Source: Chelonoidis abingdonii (taxonomy: Eukaryota; Chordata; Testudines; Testudinidae). From it: 64,000 nt of DNA. Both the position numbers and the translations under genes were made by a program. Location of the stretch: assembly GCF_003597395.2 (NCBI RefSeq), contig NC_133773.1, forward strand, positions 72,570,249 through 72,634,248, written 5' to 3'. The notes beneath the pieces are model-generated. The model was not told where the DNA came from. It ran no database searches and worked only from the letters and a program-made list of their open reading frames with translations. Below, in pieces: positions 11,001-21,515 of this stretch. Each line of letters starts with the position of its first letter. Position 1 is the first letter of the stretch.

Positions 11001-11991
11001 CCTGGATTTCACTGTTTACATAGATAATATGCCTTACAAAAGTAATCCAGTATATTTCAAATATATTCTAAAATGTACTATGTTTTTATTTGGAATCCGT
11101 AAATACTAAGGACTCAATTCTGCAAAATGCAGAACACTTCTTCCGAGATGCAAATATTTCACTTGTAGTACATTTTGAGCCTGATACTGTGGAGACCTCT
11201 TAAAACAAATGACTTCATTTGGAATTCTAAGTACCCAGTACCTTTCAGGATCAGGGTCTTTGTGAACAAACTGGTACCCTCATGGGACCTCCAGCACTTT
11301 TTTATAGTACCAACAATATTCTGTATGTGAAATATATTGAAAATAAAACTAAACACTCTGCACACAGCAAAATACACACAAAAATACTGAGTGTACTTGG
11401 AAAGTGTAATACTCACCCATGCTCATATTTTTTTACAATATGATCAAATATAGCACTCACAGAAGTTAAATTTGGCCAGAACACTCTTCCTCTTGCCAAA
11501 AATGCTATGGACTGCAAATAGTCTGAAACTTGGGCTTGGTTCTCCTCTTACTATCTTCAGTGGAAGTTCTCATTTCCTTCAGTGAGATCAGGACTGAGCA
11601 CATTATGGTCTGTCTGTTCTGCACACTAAACCTGGGTCTCTGGGACCTGGACTTGTGGACCTGGTGTTTCCAAGCCTGTGCCTGAGGATCCACACTGTAA
11701 ACTTACAATTACTGGACCTGTTACCAGAAAACTTAGGACGGGAGATATCTTTATAAAGGACCTCCTCCCAGACAGGCCCATTTATCCTGAATTAGTATCC
11801 GTCGCCTATGGTCATCCTAAGAATTACACTAGTCATTTTAAGGAATAAAACAACTGAGGTTTATTAACAAAATAGTTTGGTGGTTTGGTACATACAAATA
11901 GGGATTAAGCCCAGATCCCAACCAAAGATAAGTGGGTTCAGATATCATAAAATTTTCTACGTTACTCAATCTGTTGCAAGAGACAACCAAA
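8041..11991. other. Long stretch without recognised genes
   Basis: AT-rich with scattered short open frames lacking splice or family support (8182-8394, 8644-8874, 9185-9480, 9986-10243, 10408-10697, 11159-11416, 11505-11693). A GTTTGTCTAGACTA motif at about 9597 resembles one end of the TIR elements, but no partner end was found. Confidence 0.45.
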
Positions 11992-13112
11992 GACATAAGA
12001 CTACAAGAATGGCCATACTGAGTCAGACCAAAGATCCATCTAGCCCAGTATCCTGTCTACCAACAGTGGCCAATGCCAGGTGCCCCAGAGGGAGTGAATC
12101 TAACAGGTAATGATCAAGTAATCTCTCTCCTGCCATCCATCTCCACTCTCTGACAAACAGAGCATGGGACAACCATTCCTAACCCATCCTGGCTAATAAC
12201 TATTAATGGACTTAACCTCCATGAATTTATCCAGTTCTCTTTTAAACACTGTTATAGTCCTAGCCTTCACTACCTCCTCAGGCAAGGAGTTCCACAAGTG
12301 ACTGTGCGCTGTGTGAGAAGAACTTCCTTTTTTTGTGTTTTAACTGCTACCTATTAATTTCATTTGGTGGCCCCTATTTTGTATTATGGGAATAGTAAAT
12401 ACTTTTCCCTTACTCCATATCACTCATGATTTTAATATACCTCTATCATATCTCCCTTAGTCTCCTCTTATCTCCAAGCTGAAAAGTCCTAGCCTCTTTT
12501 ATCTCTCCATATGCCCGTTCAAACTTAATTAATTTTAGTTGCCCTCTCTGAACCTTCTTATGGCCAGTATATCTTCTTTGAGATGAGGAACCACATGTGT
12601 ATGCAGATTCAGATGTGGAGTACCATCAATTTATATAAGGGCATAATATATTCTCCGTTTATTCTGTATCCCCTTTTTAATGATTCCTAGCATCCTGTTT
12701 GCTTTTTTGACCGCCTCTGTCTATCACTGCGTGGACGTCTCAGATAACCCCACGGTGACTCCAAATCTTTTTCCTGATTTGTTATAGAAATTAGCCCCCA
12801 TCATATTGTATATGTAGTTGGGGTTATTTTTCCAATGTGCATTACTTTACATTTATCCACTTGCATTCATTGCCATTTTGTTGCCCGATCACTTAGTTTT
12901 GTGAGATCTTTTTGAAGTTCTTCACAGTCTGCTTTGGTCTTACTATCATTAGAGCATTTAGTACACTGCAAACTTTGCCACCTCACTTTTTACCCCTTTC
13001 TCCAGATCATGTATGAATAAATTGAATAGGATTGGTCCTAGGACTGACCCTGGGGAACACCACTAGTTACCCCTCTCCATTCTGAGAATTTACCATTTAT
13101 TCCTACCCTATC
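11992..13112 (-). mobile_element. CR1 LINE, 5'-truncated, RT thumb region to 3' end
   Basis: Read on the minus strand, the 3' terminus sits at about 12000 (complement of AGAATGGCCATACTGAGTCA, CTAGCCCAGTATCCTGTCT). Going right, the reverse complement encodes degenerate CR1 reverse-transcriptase C-terminal sequence. The complement of TGTGCATTACTTTACATTTA gives the K-C-K-V-M-H region, and the complement of CCTCAGGCAAGGAGTTCCAC gives the W-N-S-L-P motif. Many stops and indels make it a dead copy. An unrelated ~60-bp patch near 12575-12640 interrupts it. Confidence 0.85.
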
Positions 13113-14322
13113 CAGACAAGATCAGTGAACCCAGGAACCTTTCAGGAATTAGGAGCCTCAGGAGAACATGCCACCACTGGATCAGGTGACTGTGGGATTG
13201 TTCTGGAACCTCTCAACAGGAACAGGAACAGGTAGGTGTCTTCTTTTGATGTTACTGCAAATGAGCACTGGCTGCCTCTAGGATAGACAGCAACCAGTAT
13301 ATTGTGCTGAACCCATATTTAGTTTACTGTTGTGTTTTTTAAAAAAAAATGTATTTGTTGCCAGGCAGATTTTCCTCCTTTCCTGCCTTTCCCAAGTTTT
13401 CCAGCCTCAGTCTCTGTTACTAGTTAGAACTCTTTTAAGCACGCTCAATCAAAAATAAGGAAAGAAGAAAGAGTGCCAAACCAAGCAACAAGAAGGTGAG
13501 ACAATATGGAGGATGGCAAACAACAGAACAAAAATAGCGGATAATTCCTAACGGACCTGGGACTTACAGATGTGCTAACATGTCCATACTGCACTACACA
13601 GACTTTTTGACTAGGATCTGCAGCTTGATGTGCATTCACACTATAAAATAACATGGCTTGGCCCCACGTCACAGTGGGATCAGGCTCTGACCCACCTCCA
13701 TGGTGGTCCTAGGACCTGAGTCCTGAGTGCTTCCTGACCTGAATCAGGCTGATTTTTGTGTGGATGGAAGGGTGGTTGGGGCTCAACCTGAGTCAGAGCC
13801 TGGTGTGCAGTGTCCACAGACCCTTAGTTTTATGATTCATCCCCAAAATAGCCCATCCAGCAGCACAGTGCTCCCTAGCACCATTCTAGGCATTGGTTCC
13901 ATAATGAAGTAAAGAGAAAAGTGCCTTCTACTGACTCGCCACTTCCTGCAGGATGTATAACAGGTCTTCCTGGGAGGTCTTCCATACAAATGCTGCCCTG
14001 GCCTGACTCAACTTATGCTGTGAGGGCTGACAAATACTGCACAAAGCTGTATGGCTATTGTGGAAGTCCCTACAACAGTCTTAACTGTCATCTCTTCTGG
14101 GCTGGGGTCAGTTCTTACATGATGTGTTTCTATGGGAGTAACACATAGTGGAAGGCACCAATAAATGGCAATGGCTCATCTGTATAGTTCTTGATGCAGA
14201 AAAAAACACTCTGCACATTTGGAAGTCTATCCTATTCCCTCGAATGGAATCATAAGCTGTTGGGATGACTGTAGTGGCTGCCTCAGAAAGAATTGCTTCT
14301 AGTAGATCTCACAGATTAGTCC
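13113..14322. other. Nothing recognised
   Basis: Mixed-composition sequence with no convincing exon, repeat or RNA gene. Open frames at 13445-13672, 13727-13912 and 13921-14148 have no recognisable family. Confidence 0.45.
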
Positions 14323-14330
14323 TTCTAATG

Positions 14331-15067
14331 CAGGGGTGGGCAAACTTTTTTGCCCAGGGCCACATCTAGGTATGGAAATTGTATGGTGGGCCATGAATGC
14401 TCACAAAATTGGGGTTGGAATGCAGGAGGAGGGAGGGCTCTGGCTTGGGGTGCAGGCTCTGGGGTGGGGCCAGAAATGAGGAGTTCAGGGTATAGGAGGT
14501 AGCTGGGGCATGTGGTTGGACTGCAGGGGGTGGGTAAGGGCTGGGGAGGAGGGGTTTGGGATGTAGGAGGGTCCTGCAGTCTGGGACTGAGGGGTTTGGA
14601 GTTTGGGAGGGGGATCAGGGCTGGGGCAGGCGGTTGGGGTGCAGGATTGGGTGCAGGCTCTGGGTGGCACTTACCTCAAGCAGCTCCAGGAAGCAGCGGC
14701 ATGTCTCGTCTCTGGCTCCTACCCAGAGGCGTGGCCAGGCGGCTCTACATGCTGCCCTGTCTGCAGGCATCACCGTGCAGCTCTCATTGGCTGCAATTCC
14801 CAACCAATAGGAGCTGCAGGGATGGTACTTGGGGCGGGGTGGTGTGCAGAGCCCCCTGGCTGCCTGTATGCATAGGAGCCAGAGGGGGGACATGCCACTG
14901 CTTCCGGGAGCCACTTGGAGCCATGGCATGTGCACATGGAGCATCCTCCAATCCCATATCCTGGCTGGAGTGTGGGATCAGGGCAAGCCCCAGCAGGAGC
15001 TCAAGGGCTGGAGTAAATTGGCTGGTGGGCCAGATGTGGCCCGCAGGCCATAGTTTGCCCACCCTTG
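14331..15067. mobile_element. Non-autonomous hAT element with 8-bp target duplication
   Basis: This 737-bp GC-rich element begins CAGGGGTGGGCAAACTTTTT and ends ATAGTTTGCCCACCCTTG, imperfect terminal inverted repeats of hAT type (CAGGGG...). It is flanked by TTCTAATG (14323-14330) and TTCTAATC (15068-15075), a 7/8 match to an 8-bp hAT target duplication. No transposase is encoded. The six overlapping open frames inside it (up to 189 codons) result from G-rich composition and do not look like proteins. Confidence 0.9.
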
Positions 15068-15117
15068 TTCTAATCTTATAAGGACTTTTGACAATGGTGT
15101 ATTTGATTCATACTTAC

Positions 15118-15937
15118 TTTTCATAGGGGCCCAAATTCTGACACAAACACCAAGCGGACACAGAACCAAACAGTCTGGGGACGGGGAAGAGTTGTTTAAG
15201 CTAAGAGACAACATTGGCACAAGAACAAATGGGGATAAACTGGCTGTGAACAAATTCAGGCCGGAAATTAGAAGAAGGTGCTTGAACAGCCTCCCAATGG
15301 GAGTTGTGAGGACAAACAATTTGTTTTAGGAGTGAGCTGGACAAATTTTATGAGGGCGACTGTATGACAGGGTTGCTTGTGATTGTAGAGGGCAGGGCTC
15401 AGCAGCCCTGGGAGGCCCTTGCAGTTTATATCTTATGTTCCTAAAATCTCATGCTTCAGGGCTTCAGCCACGGAGGAAAGGATTCTCCTTCCCCAAGTTT
15501 TTTGGTCTCCTTTCTCTAAACACTTCAGTGATGACCAATTCTGTAGCCAGGACCTTGGATGGGGTAGGCCAGTGCACTGTGGTGGCACTCAGCTTTCACT
15601 ATCTCAGGTGCTTAGCTGGCTTGTTCTTGTTCACATGCTCAATGTCTGATTGCCACATGTGGGGAAAGAATTTACCCTAGGTCAGATTGGAGTGAGCTTG
15701 GGAGTTTTTTGCCTTCCTCTGTAGCATGGGGTACAGGTCACGCGCTAGGATCATCAATTCTCTCCCTGTTGCATATAATATTTTAGTCTCCTGTGAGCTG
15801 CAATACTTTACTCCAGTTTTGGTTGTTGGGTTTAGCATGTGGGTGCTGCGTGGTGTTGGTGGCCTGTGATAGACAGGAGGTCAGATCAGATGATCTGGTG
15901 GTCCCTTCTGGCCTTAAACTCTCTGATTGTAAGACCA
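15118..15937 (+). mobile_element. CR1 LINE 3' portion
   Basis: It carries the CR1 blocks GGGATAAACTGGCTGTGAAC, AAATTAGAAGAAGGTGCTTG, TGGGAGTTGTGAGGA, and the terminal GAGGTCAGATCAGATGATCT then GGTCCCTTCTGGCCTTAAAC. It represents the end of the ORF and the 3' untranslated region. Open frames within (15419-15680, 15783-16086) are shadows. It starts 50 bp right of the hAT element. Confidence 0.85.
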
Positions 15938-16531
15938 CAGAGCAAGTGGGGAGTCCCTTGTGTGACACGTTGTGCCAGACTCCCCCCATTCCTCACTCAA
16001 GCAGGTCAGTATGGTGTTTACTTTGTGGAAATAAGAGGCATGTACACAAGACTATTAGTTTTTGTGTTATGCCATTGATTAAATAATAAATTCCCTGTCT
16101 GGGATTGACCATTAACTTGTTTTTCCCTTGTTGCCTGACCATTGCTCCTTTCTTTCCCCTTTTATTGCATTACTTTACAGTGACTCAGTAAATATTTAAT
16201 CTATATAAAATAGCTGTCCTGGGTGGCATAATTTTTCTAAAAATGTGCGTGATGTGAGCTGACTGACTGGGCCACATTTCAACATGATGCATTTTTAAAT
16301 GGCCAAGACATTATACCCTCTAATATCAAGACTTGTAGATGCATATTAAAAGCAATACTCGGTATAGTTCATAGGGACGTGTTGCTCTCAATCAGTGACA
16401 GAACTCACATTCATCTTACTGGGATTGTGTACTAAAATCAAAGACACTGTAAGATTGCAGGGTTTCTTTTAGTGCAAAGACATAACCTCTAAGTATCATG
16501 ATGGTCCTTATGGCTTTATAAATTATGAGTC
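15938..16531. other. Nothing recognised
   Basis: AT-rich flank between a CR1 tail and a TIR element. Confidence 0.45.
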
Positions 16532-16534
16532 TAT

Positions 16535-16807
16535 GGGACTGTCTACACTTACAGCTCAGTAGTGGCATAGCCACCCTGGTGCAGCTGGGCCACTGTAGTG
16601 CTTACTGAAGACATCACCTATGTTGATGGGAGAGCTTCTCCCATCGGCGTAGGTACTCCACCTCCCCAACAGGCAGTAGCTATGTTGACAGGAGAATCCC
16701 TCCTGTTGACATAACTGTTTACACTGGAAGTAGGTAAGTATAACTGCACCACTAATAGCCTTTGTCTACATTACAAACTGACATAAGTGTGTAGTATAGA
16801 CAAGGGC
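16535..16807. mobile_element. 273-bp TIR MITE with TAT flanks
   Basis: It starts GGGACTGTCTACACTTACAG and ends GTGTAGTATAGACAAGGGC, imperfect inverted ends of the same class as the 6.3-kb element. It is flanked by TAT on both sides (16532-16534 and 16808-16810), compatible with a 3-bp Harbinger-type target duplication. An internal near-palindrome (GGGAGAGCTTCTCCC) is present. It is non-coding. Confidence 0.75.
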
Positions 16808-16829
16808 TATGGCTGGAGGGATGTTAACG

Positions 16830-17004
16830 GACGACTTCACCATGACTGGTCCCTTGAAATATATGTTAACTTCTTATGCTAGACAATCTATTCACTTTGT
16901 ATTTAGCTATGACATGCTGAATAAGTTTTCCAGACCTGAAGAAGAGTTGTGTTTAAGCTTCAAAGCTTGTCTCTCCAACGGAAGTTGGTCCAATAAAAGA
17001 TATT
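16830..17004 (+). mobile_element. PLE 3' tail, left half (split by DIRS insertion)
   Basis: It contains CACCATGACTGGTCCCTTG, CAGACCTGAAGAAGAG and GAAGTTGGTCCAATAAAAGA, the tail of a second turtle PLE subfamily. It breaks off at ...AAAAGATATT (17004). The expected continuation, ACCTCATCCACCTTGTC, is found at 21484, immediately after the DIRS element. The two halves therefore mark a clean insertion site. Confidence 0.8.
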
Positions 17005-17237
17005 CTTCTTCAAGTGCTTGTTCATGTCCATTCAACTTAGGTGTGTGTGCTCGCCACATGCACTGGTGCTGGAAGTTTTTTCCCTCAGCAGTATTCATAG
17101 GGGACTGGCTCTGTTGCCCCCTGGACTGGTGCATACATGCTGCAGTATATAAGGTGCCACTGGCTCATCCCCACCTTCAGTTCCTTCTTGCCGCCAGTGA
17201 TGGTGCTGGAACTGTTGTTGCTTCAGCTAGCGCTGTT

Positions 17238-17278
17238 GCTTTCTCATTTGTACGAACTCATTGTACAAATGAGAAAGC
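17238..17278. repeat. Perfect 16-bp hairpin inside DIRS copy A leader
   Basis: GCTTTCTCATTTGTAC (17238-17253) is followed after a 9-nt loop by its exact reverse complement GTACAAATGAGAAAGC (17263-17278). The equivalent leader of the 39-kb DIRS copy shows no such hairpin. Confidence 0.9.
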
Positions 17279-17404
17279 ATTCTTTGTATTATAGTGTATA
17301 TAGTTTTCTTGTTAGTGTTTGTATCCCTTAGCTAATAGTTAGAGACTTTGGAGGTCCTGAATGGGACTTTGTCTCAGGACAGGGCATGCCCCAGTTCCCA
17401 GGAT

Positions 17405-19088
17405 TTAAGCCCTATGATCGCTGCAAGAGGCCAGTGCACACAGCAATCCACACAGCAGCTGTCTATGTTGCTTGGGCGAAGGGCACATTAATGATAAGTG
17501 CAAAATTTGCAAGTCCTTCAAGCCCAGGACTAAGGTGGCATGTGACATTTGCTTAAAGGCACTCCTTATGGAGTCTGACCTCATCCTGGCATTGGAGCAA
17601 TGCTCTGAGTCGGCGCCGAGCACCGTGATCTCGGTATGCAGTGCCCCACTAGGACCATCCACTGGCCAGCACTTGTCCCCTTCCATGGCTCTGTCGAAGA
17701 AGCCCAAGAAGATGGAGTGAGGTCAGCCTCCAACCTCCTGCAAGGGAAAGCATAAGACTGGGGGCAAGCAAGGTCCCATGCTGGGCAGCTCTTCACCACC
17801 ATCTGGAACTCAGGCCCCAGCTCTGGTTGAGTGATGTAGCCCAGCCCGCTCCCTGCTGGCCACCCCAGATAGTAGCAGAGGACTCTATCAGCTCTGGGTA
17901 TCATCCATGCTGGAGGTCTGCAGCCAGCACAGGGTAAACCTGCATTTGGACCGTCATGGTCTGTACCTCAGTGGCACTGTTCTCTGTCGCAGGGGACGTC
18001 CCCCAAGCGCTTGCCCTCCTGTAGCCGCCATGCCTCTGACTGTGAAAAGCAGACTCAGCGCAGCCCCATTCGGTCCCTGACCTTGGGGACAGGCAGAGAG
18101 TCTCGAGACGCAGCTTGCCAGTGACCGGGTACATATCTCTGGAAGCATGCATCTCCTGGCAGTAGTACCGGTCTCAGCACCTAGTATCTCCAAGACCCCG
18201 GTACCGCTCCAGAGACCGGTCGAGGGATTGACGCTACAATTCCTCAGGCCATCACCTATCCCCTAGAAGGGCATCACCTTGTGTGGATGCCCCTTCCCGG
18301 CACTGGGTCTGCTCCAATTCCTGGTCTTGCTCCACATCACCAGTGCCCTGTGGCAAACTCCTTCCTCCTTGCCCACCATCTCCAAGAGGGCTGAGCACAA
18401 GTACTTTATGCCATCCAAGTACACCCACCCTGCCCTCAATTCCCTGTTGGTAGAGTCGGTTAACCACAGGGAGCAACAGGGTCAACTTGGAGCTACCCAT
18501 AAGAATAAAGATTCCAAGAGACTAGACTTGTTTGGGCATAAAGTTTATTCATCCTCTAGTCTCCAGTTGAGGGTGGCCAACTATCAGGCGCTCCTGGAAC
18601 ACTATGACTTTAACATGTGAAAAGCCATGGCCAAGTTTGAGGTCTCCTTTCCTGAGGCTTCTAGGAACGAGTTCCAGGCGATCATAGAGGAGGGCACAAC
18701 TGCGGCCAGGGCGACCCTCCAGGCAGTGTTGGATGCAGCAGACACTGCTGCCCAAACCATGGCCTTGGACATTGCTATGCGCTGGGCATCCTGGCTGCTC
18801 CTCTCCGGTTTGTTCACAGACGCTCAGCAGTCGATGCAAGACCTCCCCTTCAACGGGCAAGCCCTGTTCACAGAACAGACAGACAATAAGCTCCATGGCC
18901 TCAAAGACACGTGCACGACCCTGAAAACATTGGGCCTGTATTTTCCGGACCCTGCCCGCAAGTGGTTCAAACTATAGCAGCCTCAGGGCCAGGGGAGCCT
19001 CCCCATAAGAAATCCAGAGGCTACAAGCAGCATCCTAACCACCAGCCTCCTCAGGTTCCTCAGTCAAGTTCAACCTGTAATAAGCTGG
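17405..19088 (+). pseudogene. DIRS copy A gag remnant
   Basis: The frame beginning near 17460 encodes a cysteine-containing segment (CKICKSF...) aligned with CRICKAF in the 39-kb copy. The 18279-18977 segments, in the same frame, align with its C-terminal gag half (shared VYS, LQLRVAN, QALL and QDLPFNGQALF versus QDLPFEGQGLF). The frame has stops, including TGA at 18618-18620 where the other copy has a tryptophan codon (NTW), so a TGG-to-TGA change is likely. The 3' end shifts frame and is cut by the LTR insertion at 19094. Confidence 0.75.
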
Positions 19089-19093
19089 TGGGC

Positions 19094-20029
19094 TGTCATA
19101 GTAATATTCCTCGATTTGAACCTTAGTGTTCAAATATAAGGTACTAGCATGAAGTCCTCTAAGCTTAATCTCCAGCTTAGATCTGATAGGCTGCCACCAG
19201 GTCAGGAATTGATAGGGCCTGACCCCCCTTTCCTCTCTCTGGTGTCCCCAACCCTCCCCTGGGGGGACCTCCAGATAACCTGTTTCTCTGCTTCCCAAGA
19301 GATAAGCGTTCTTTTCCCTCAGGACAATTGAGATGCAAAATACCAACAGCTTGGCTTTGCCTTTCCCCGTTCCTGCCTTCCCGTGAGGGAGACAGATACC
19401 TGATACAGAGGTTTCAATTTCTCTGCCTTACTAGAAAAAGAACTTCCACAAGTTTTGAAAAAGAAAGCTTTATATAGAAAAAGAGAAAATACAGAATAAT
19501 AACTTGCATAAAAATTAATACAGGCTCCTACTTAAGAAAATATGAACAACCCAGTCTGATTTAAAAAATAGCCAATTTAAATAGACCAGCAATCACACAC
19601 AGTAAGTACAAAGCAAAGCATATCATAGCCGATTTTACTTTGTTTCCGTTTTGTACTCACTGCCTTTTAGTAGAATGAGAAGAAGATTGGAATTAGCAAG
19701 ATAGCTTGTCCCTCACAGCCGAGGAAGCAACAAAGACCCAGCAATCCACATCTGTAAATACAACACAAAGCTCCTCATAGCCGAATTACTTTGTTTCCCT
19801 TTGTACTCACAGACTTTTAGTAGAATATTTGAGATAAGATGGAGTTAGAAGAAAACTTGTTTACTCATAGCCGAGGAAACAACAAAGACCCCGAGTATAC
19901 AAATTCCCGCCCCTGACTTTAAACAATCCAGTTCTCTGATTGGTCCTCTGGTCAGGTGTTTGGTTCTCTTTGTTCCCCCTTTACAGGAAAAGAAAACTTA
20001 ACCCTTACCTTACCTATCAACTTATGACA
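19094..20029 (-). mobile_element. 936-bp solo LTR with 5-bp TSD TGGGC
   Basis: The element begins TGTCATAG and ends TTATGACA, so it has TG...CA termini and a TGTCATA/TATGACA inverted repeat. TGGGC is duplicated exactly on both sides (19089-19093 and 20030-20034). No internal retroviral or Gypsy genes are present, so it is a solo LTR or equivalent. A minus-strand TATATAAAG at about 19470 suggests the minus orientation. The 5-bp duplication fits Gypsy and several ERV classes; I cannot separate them. Inside is a 152-bp tandem duplication (see next entry). It interrupts the DIRS gag-RT junction. Confidence 0.85.
19588..19893. repeat. 152-bp tandem duplication inside the solo LTR
   Basis: Two diverged copies in a row (from 19588 and from 19740) each contain AGCAATC, TCATAGCCGA, TTACTTTGTTTCC, TTTGTACTCAC, CTTTTAGTAGAAT and AGCCGAGGAA followed by CAACAAAGACCC. 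The spacing between copies is 152 bases. Confidence 0.85.
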
Positions 20030-20039
20030 TGGGCAAGCA

Positions 20040-20850
20040 TTTATTTTGAGGGTACACCCAAGGGCAACCTACCAGACTGTTCCCAAGATGCTTCCTCCCC
20101 TATTTTGGCCAACCACCTTTCTGCCTTCCTCCCTGCATGGGCATATATAACATCGGACCGATGGCTCCTCAGTATGGTGGCATGGGGTTACACCCTTCAG
20201 TTGCTTTTTACCCCTCTTTCCTACTCCACCCCCCGTTCCTCTTCAAAAACCCTTCTTACGAGAGTCTCCTCGTGCAGGAGGTAGAGGGGTTACTGCAGCT
20301 AGGTATAGTGGAGGTCATTCCTTTAGAGTACAGGAACAAGGAGTTTTATTCTCATTCCTTTTTAATACCTAAGGTCAAGGGTAGTCTGCGACCTATCCTG
20401 GACCTACAAGACTTGAACTGCTTCCTAGAAAAGCTGAAGTTCCATATGGTCTCCCTGGCCTCCATCACCCCTTCCCTGGATCTGGGAGACTGGTACGCCA
20501 CTCTCGATCTAAAAGATGCATACTTTCACATCGCCATCTTCGAGGAACACAGACGCTTCCTCCAGTTTACGGTAGGTCCTAACCACTATCAGTTTGCAGT
20601 CCTCCTATTTGGCGTAGCAACATCACCGCAGGTATTTAGCAAGTACATGTCGGTAGTGGCTGCTTACCTCAAACATCGGGGTGTCCAGATCTATCCCTAC
20701 CTCAATGACTGGCTAGCCATAGGCAGCTCTAGGTTTCAGGTGCAAAAGGATGTCGTGGTGCTGATAGACACTTGCTGTCACCTTGGCCTGTTGGTAAATG
20801 ACAAAAAAATCCATGTTAATTTTGGTACATAGGATAGAGCTCATCAGAGT
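20040..20850 (+). pseudogene. DIRS copy A reverse transcriptase
   Basis: The RT starts in one frame (FLPAWAYITSDRW, up to about 20220) and continues in another from about 20215 to 20832, so there is at least one frameshift. Recognisable blocks are SFLIPKVKGSLRPILDLQDL (RT finger), LDLKDAYFHI (catalytic Asp), LLFGVATSPQVF, and YLNDWL where the family has YLDDWL. The first aspartate of the YxDD box is therefore asparagine, which by family knowledge abolishes polymerase activity. A stop ends the frame at 20830. Confidence 0.85.
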
Positions 20851-21300
20851 GGTGCTTGACTCGACTTGTGCCAGGGCATTGCTGCTGCTGAAGAGATTCA
20901 GGGCATTGGTGGACCTCATAGCAGAAGTCTCCATATTTCCCCTGACCACGGCCAGGATTTGCCTGTGCCTACTAGGTCACATGGCAGTATGCACATATGT
21001 GGTGCACCATGCCAGGCTCCAGATGTGATCCCTGTAGCAATGAGTGGCAATGGTCTATTCCCAGTCCAGGGACCACCTGGAAAAGGTCATTGCCATCCCC
21101 ATGATGATATTTACCTCAGTGTGATGGTGGACCGACCCCAGGACAGTCCTGGAAGGAGTCCCCTATGACAGCACTCCTCACTCAGTCGAGTTGTTTTCGG
21201 ACACCTCAGACCCTGGCTGGGGGTGGGGGGGCACACCTTGGCAATCTTTAGACATGTTTCTGGCAAGAAGAAACTGAGGGTGGTGGGAGCCAGCAGCACC
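20851..21300 (+). pseudogene. DIRS copy A RT thumb and truncated RNase H
   Basis: Out-of-frame pieces match the 39-kb copy: a CLCLLGHMAVCTYV block (LGLLGHMVACTFV there) and, near 21200, a remnant of the RNase H entry motif (TDTS..GWG). Sequence after this is lost, with the right inverted terminus at about 21390. Confidence 0.65.
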
Positions 21301-21483
21301 CTACATACTATGGCATGTGTTACACCACTCCAGGGGGTGCCAGAGCCGGTCCCCTATGGACACTGCTGAGGGAAAAAACTTCTGGCACCCCTGCATGTGG
21401 TGAGCATACACACACCTAAGTTGAATGGACATGAGCAACACATGTCAAAGACCACCAGTTATGGAAAAAGGTAACTGTCTTTT

Positions 21484-21515
21484 ACCTCATCCACCTTGTC
21501 TTTCTATGAGTGTAT
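21484..21515 (+). mobile_element. PLE 3' tail, right half
   Basis: ACCTCATCCACCTTGTCTTT continues the tail that stops at 17004. It is the downstream boundary of the DIRS insertion. Confidence 0.75.

Larger units (their letters stand above)
17005..21483 (+). mobile_element. DIRS1-like retrotransposon, copy A (internally deleted, nested)
   Basis: DIRS elements replicate through reverse transcription and integrate with a tyrosine recombinase, without making target duplications. This copy has inverted termini: TTCAAGTGCTTGTTCATGTC with CCATTCAACTTAGGTG on the left, and CACCTAAGTTGAATGG with ACATGAGCAACACATGTCAA on the right. Between them are gag remnants, RT and the start of RNase H. The rest of RNase H and the whole recombinase are missing, because the right terminus follows directly after about 21390. 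It interrupts a PLE tail and is itself interrupted by a solo LTR (19094-20029). All reading frames are broken, so it is dead. Confidence 0.88.

Noticed and set aside
14485..15319. Six overlapping frames up to 189 codons
   Set aside because: They lie largely inside a hAT element with defined ends and TSD, and translations are composition-driven.
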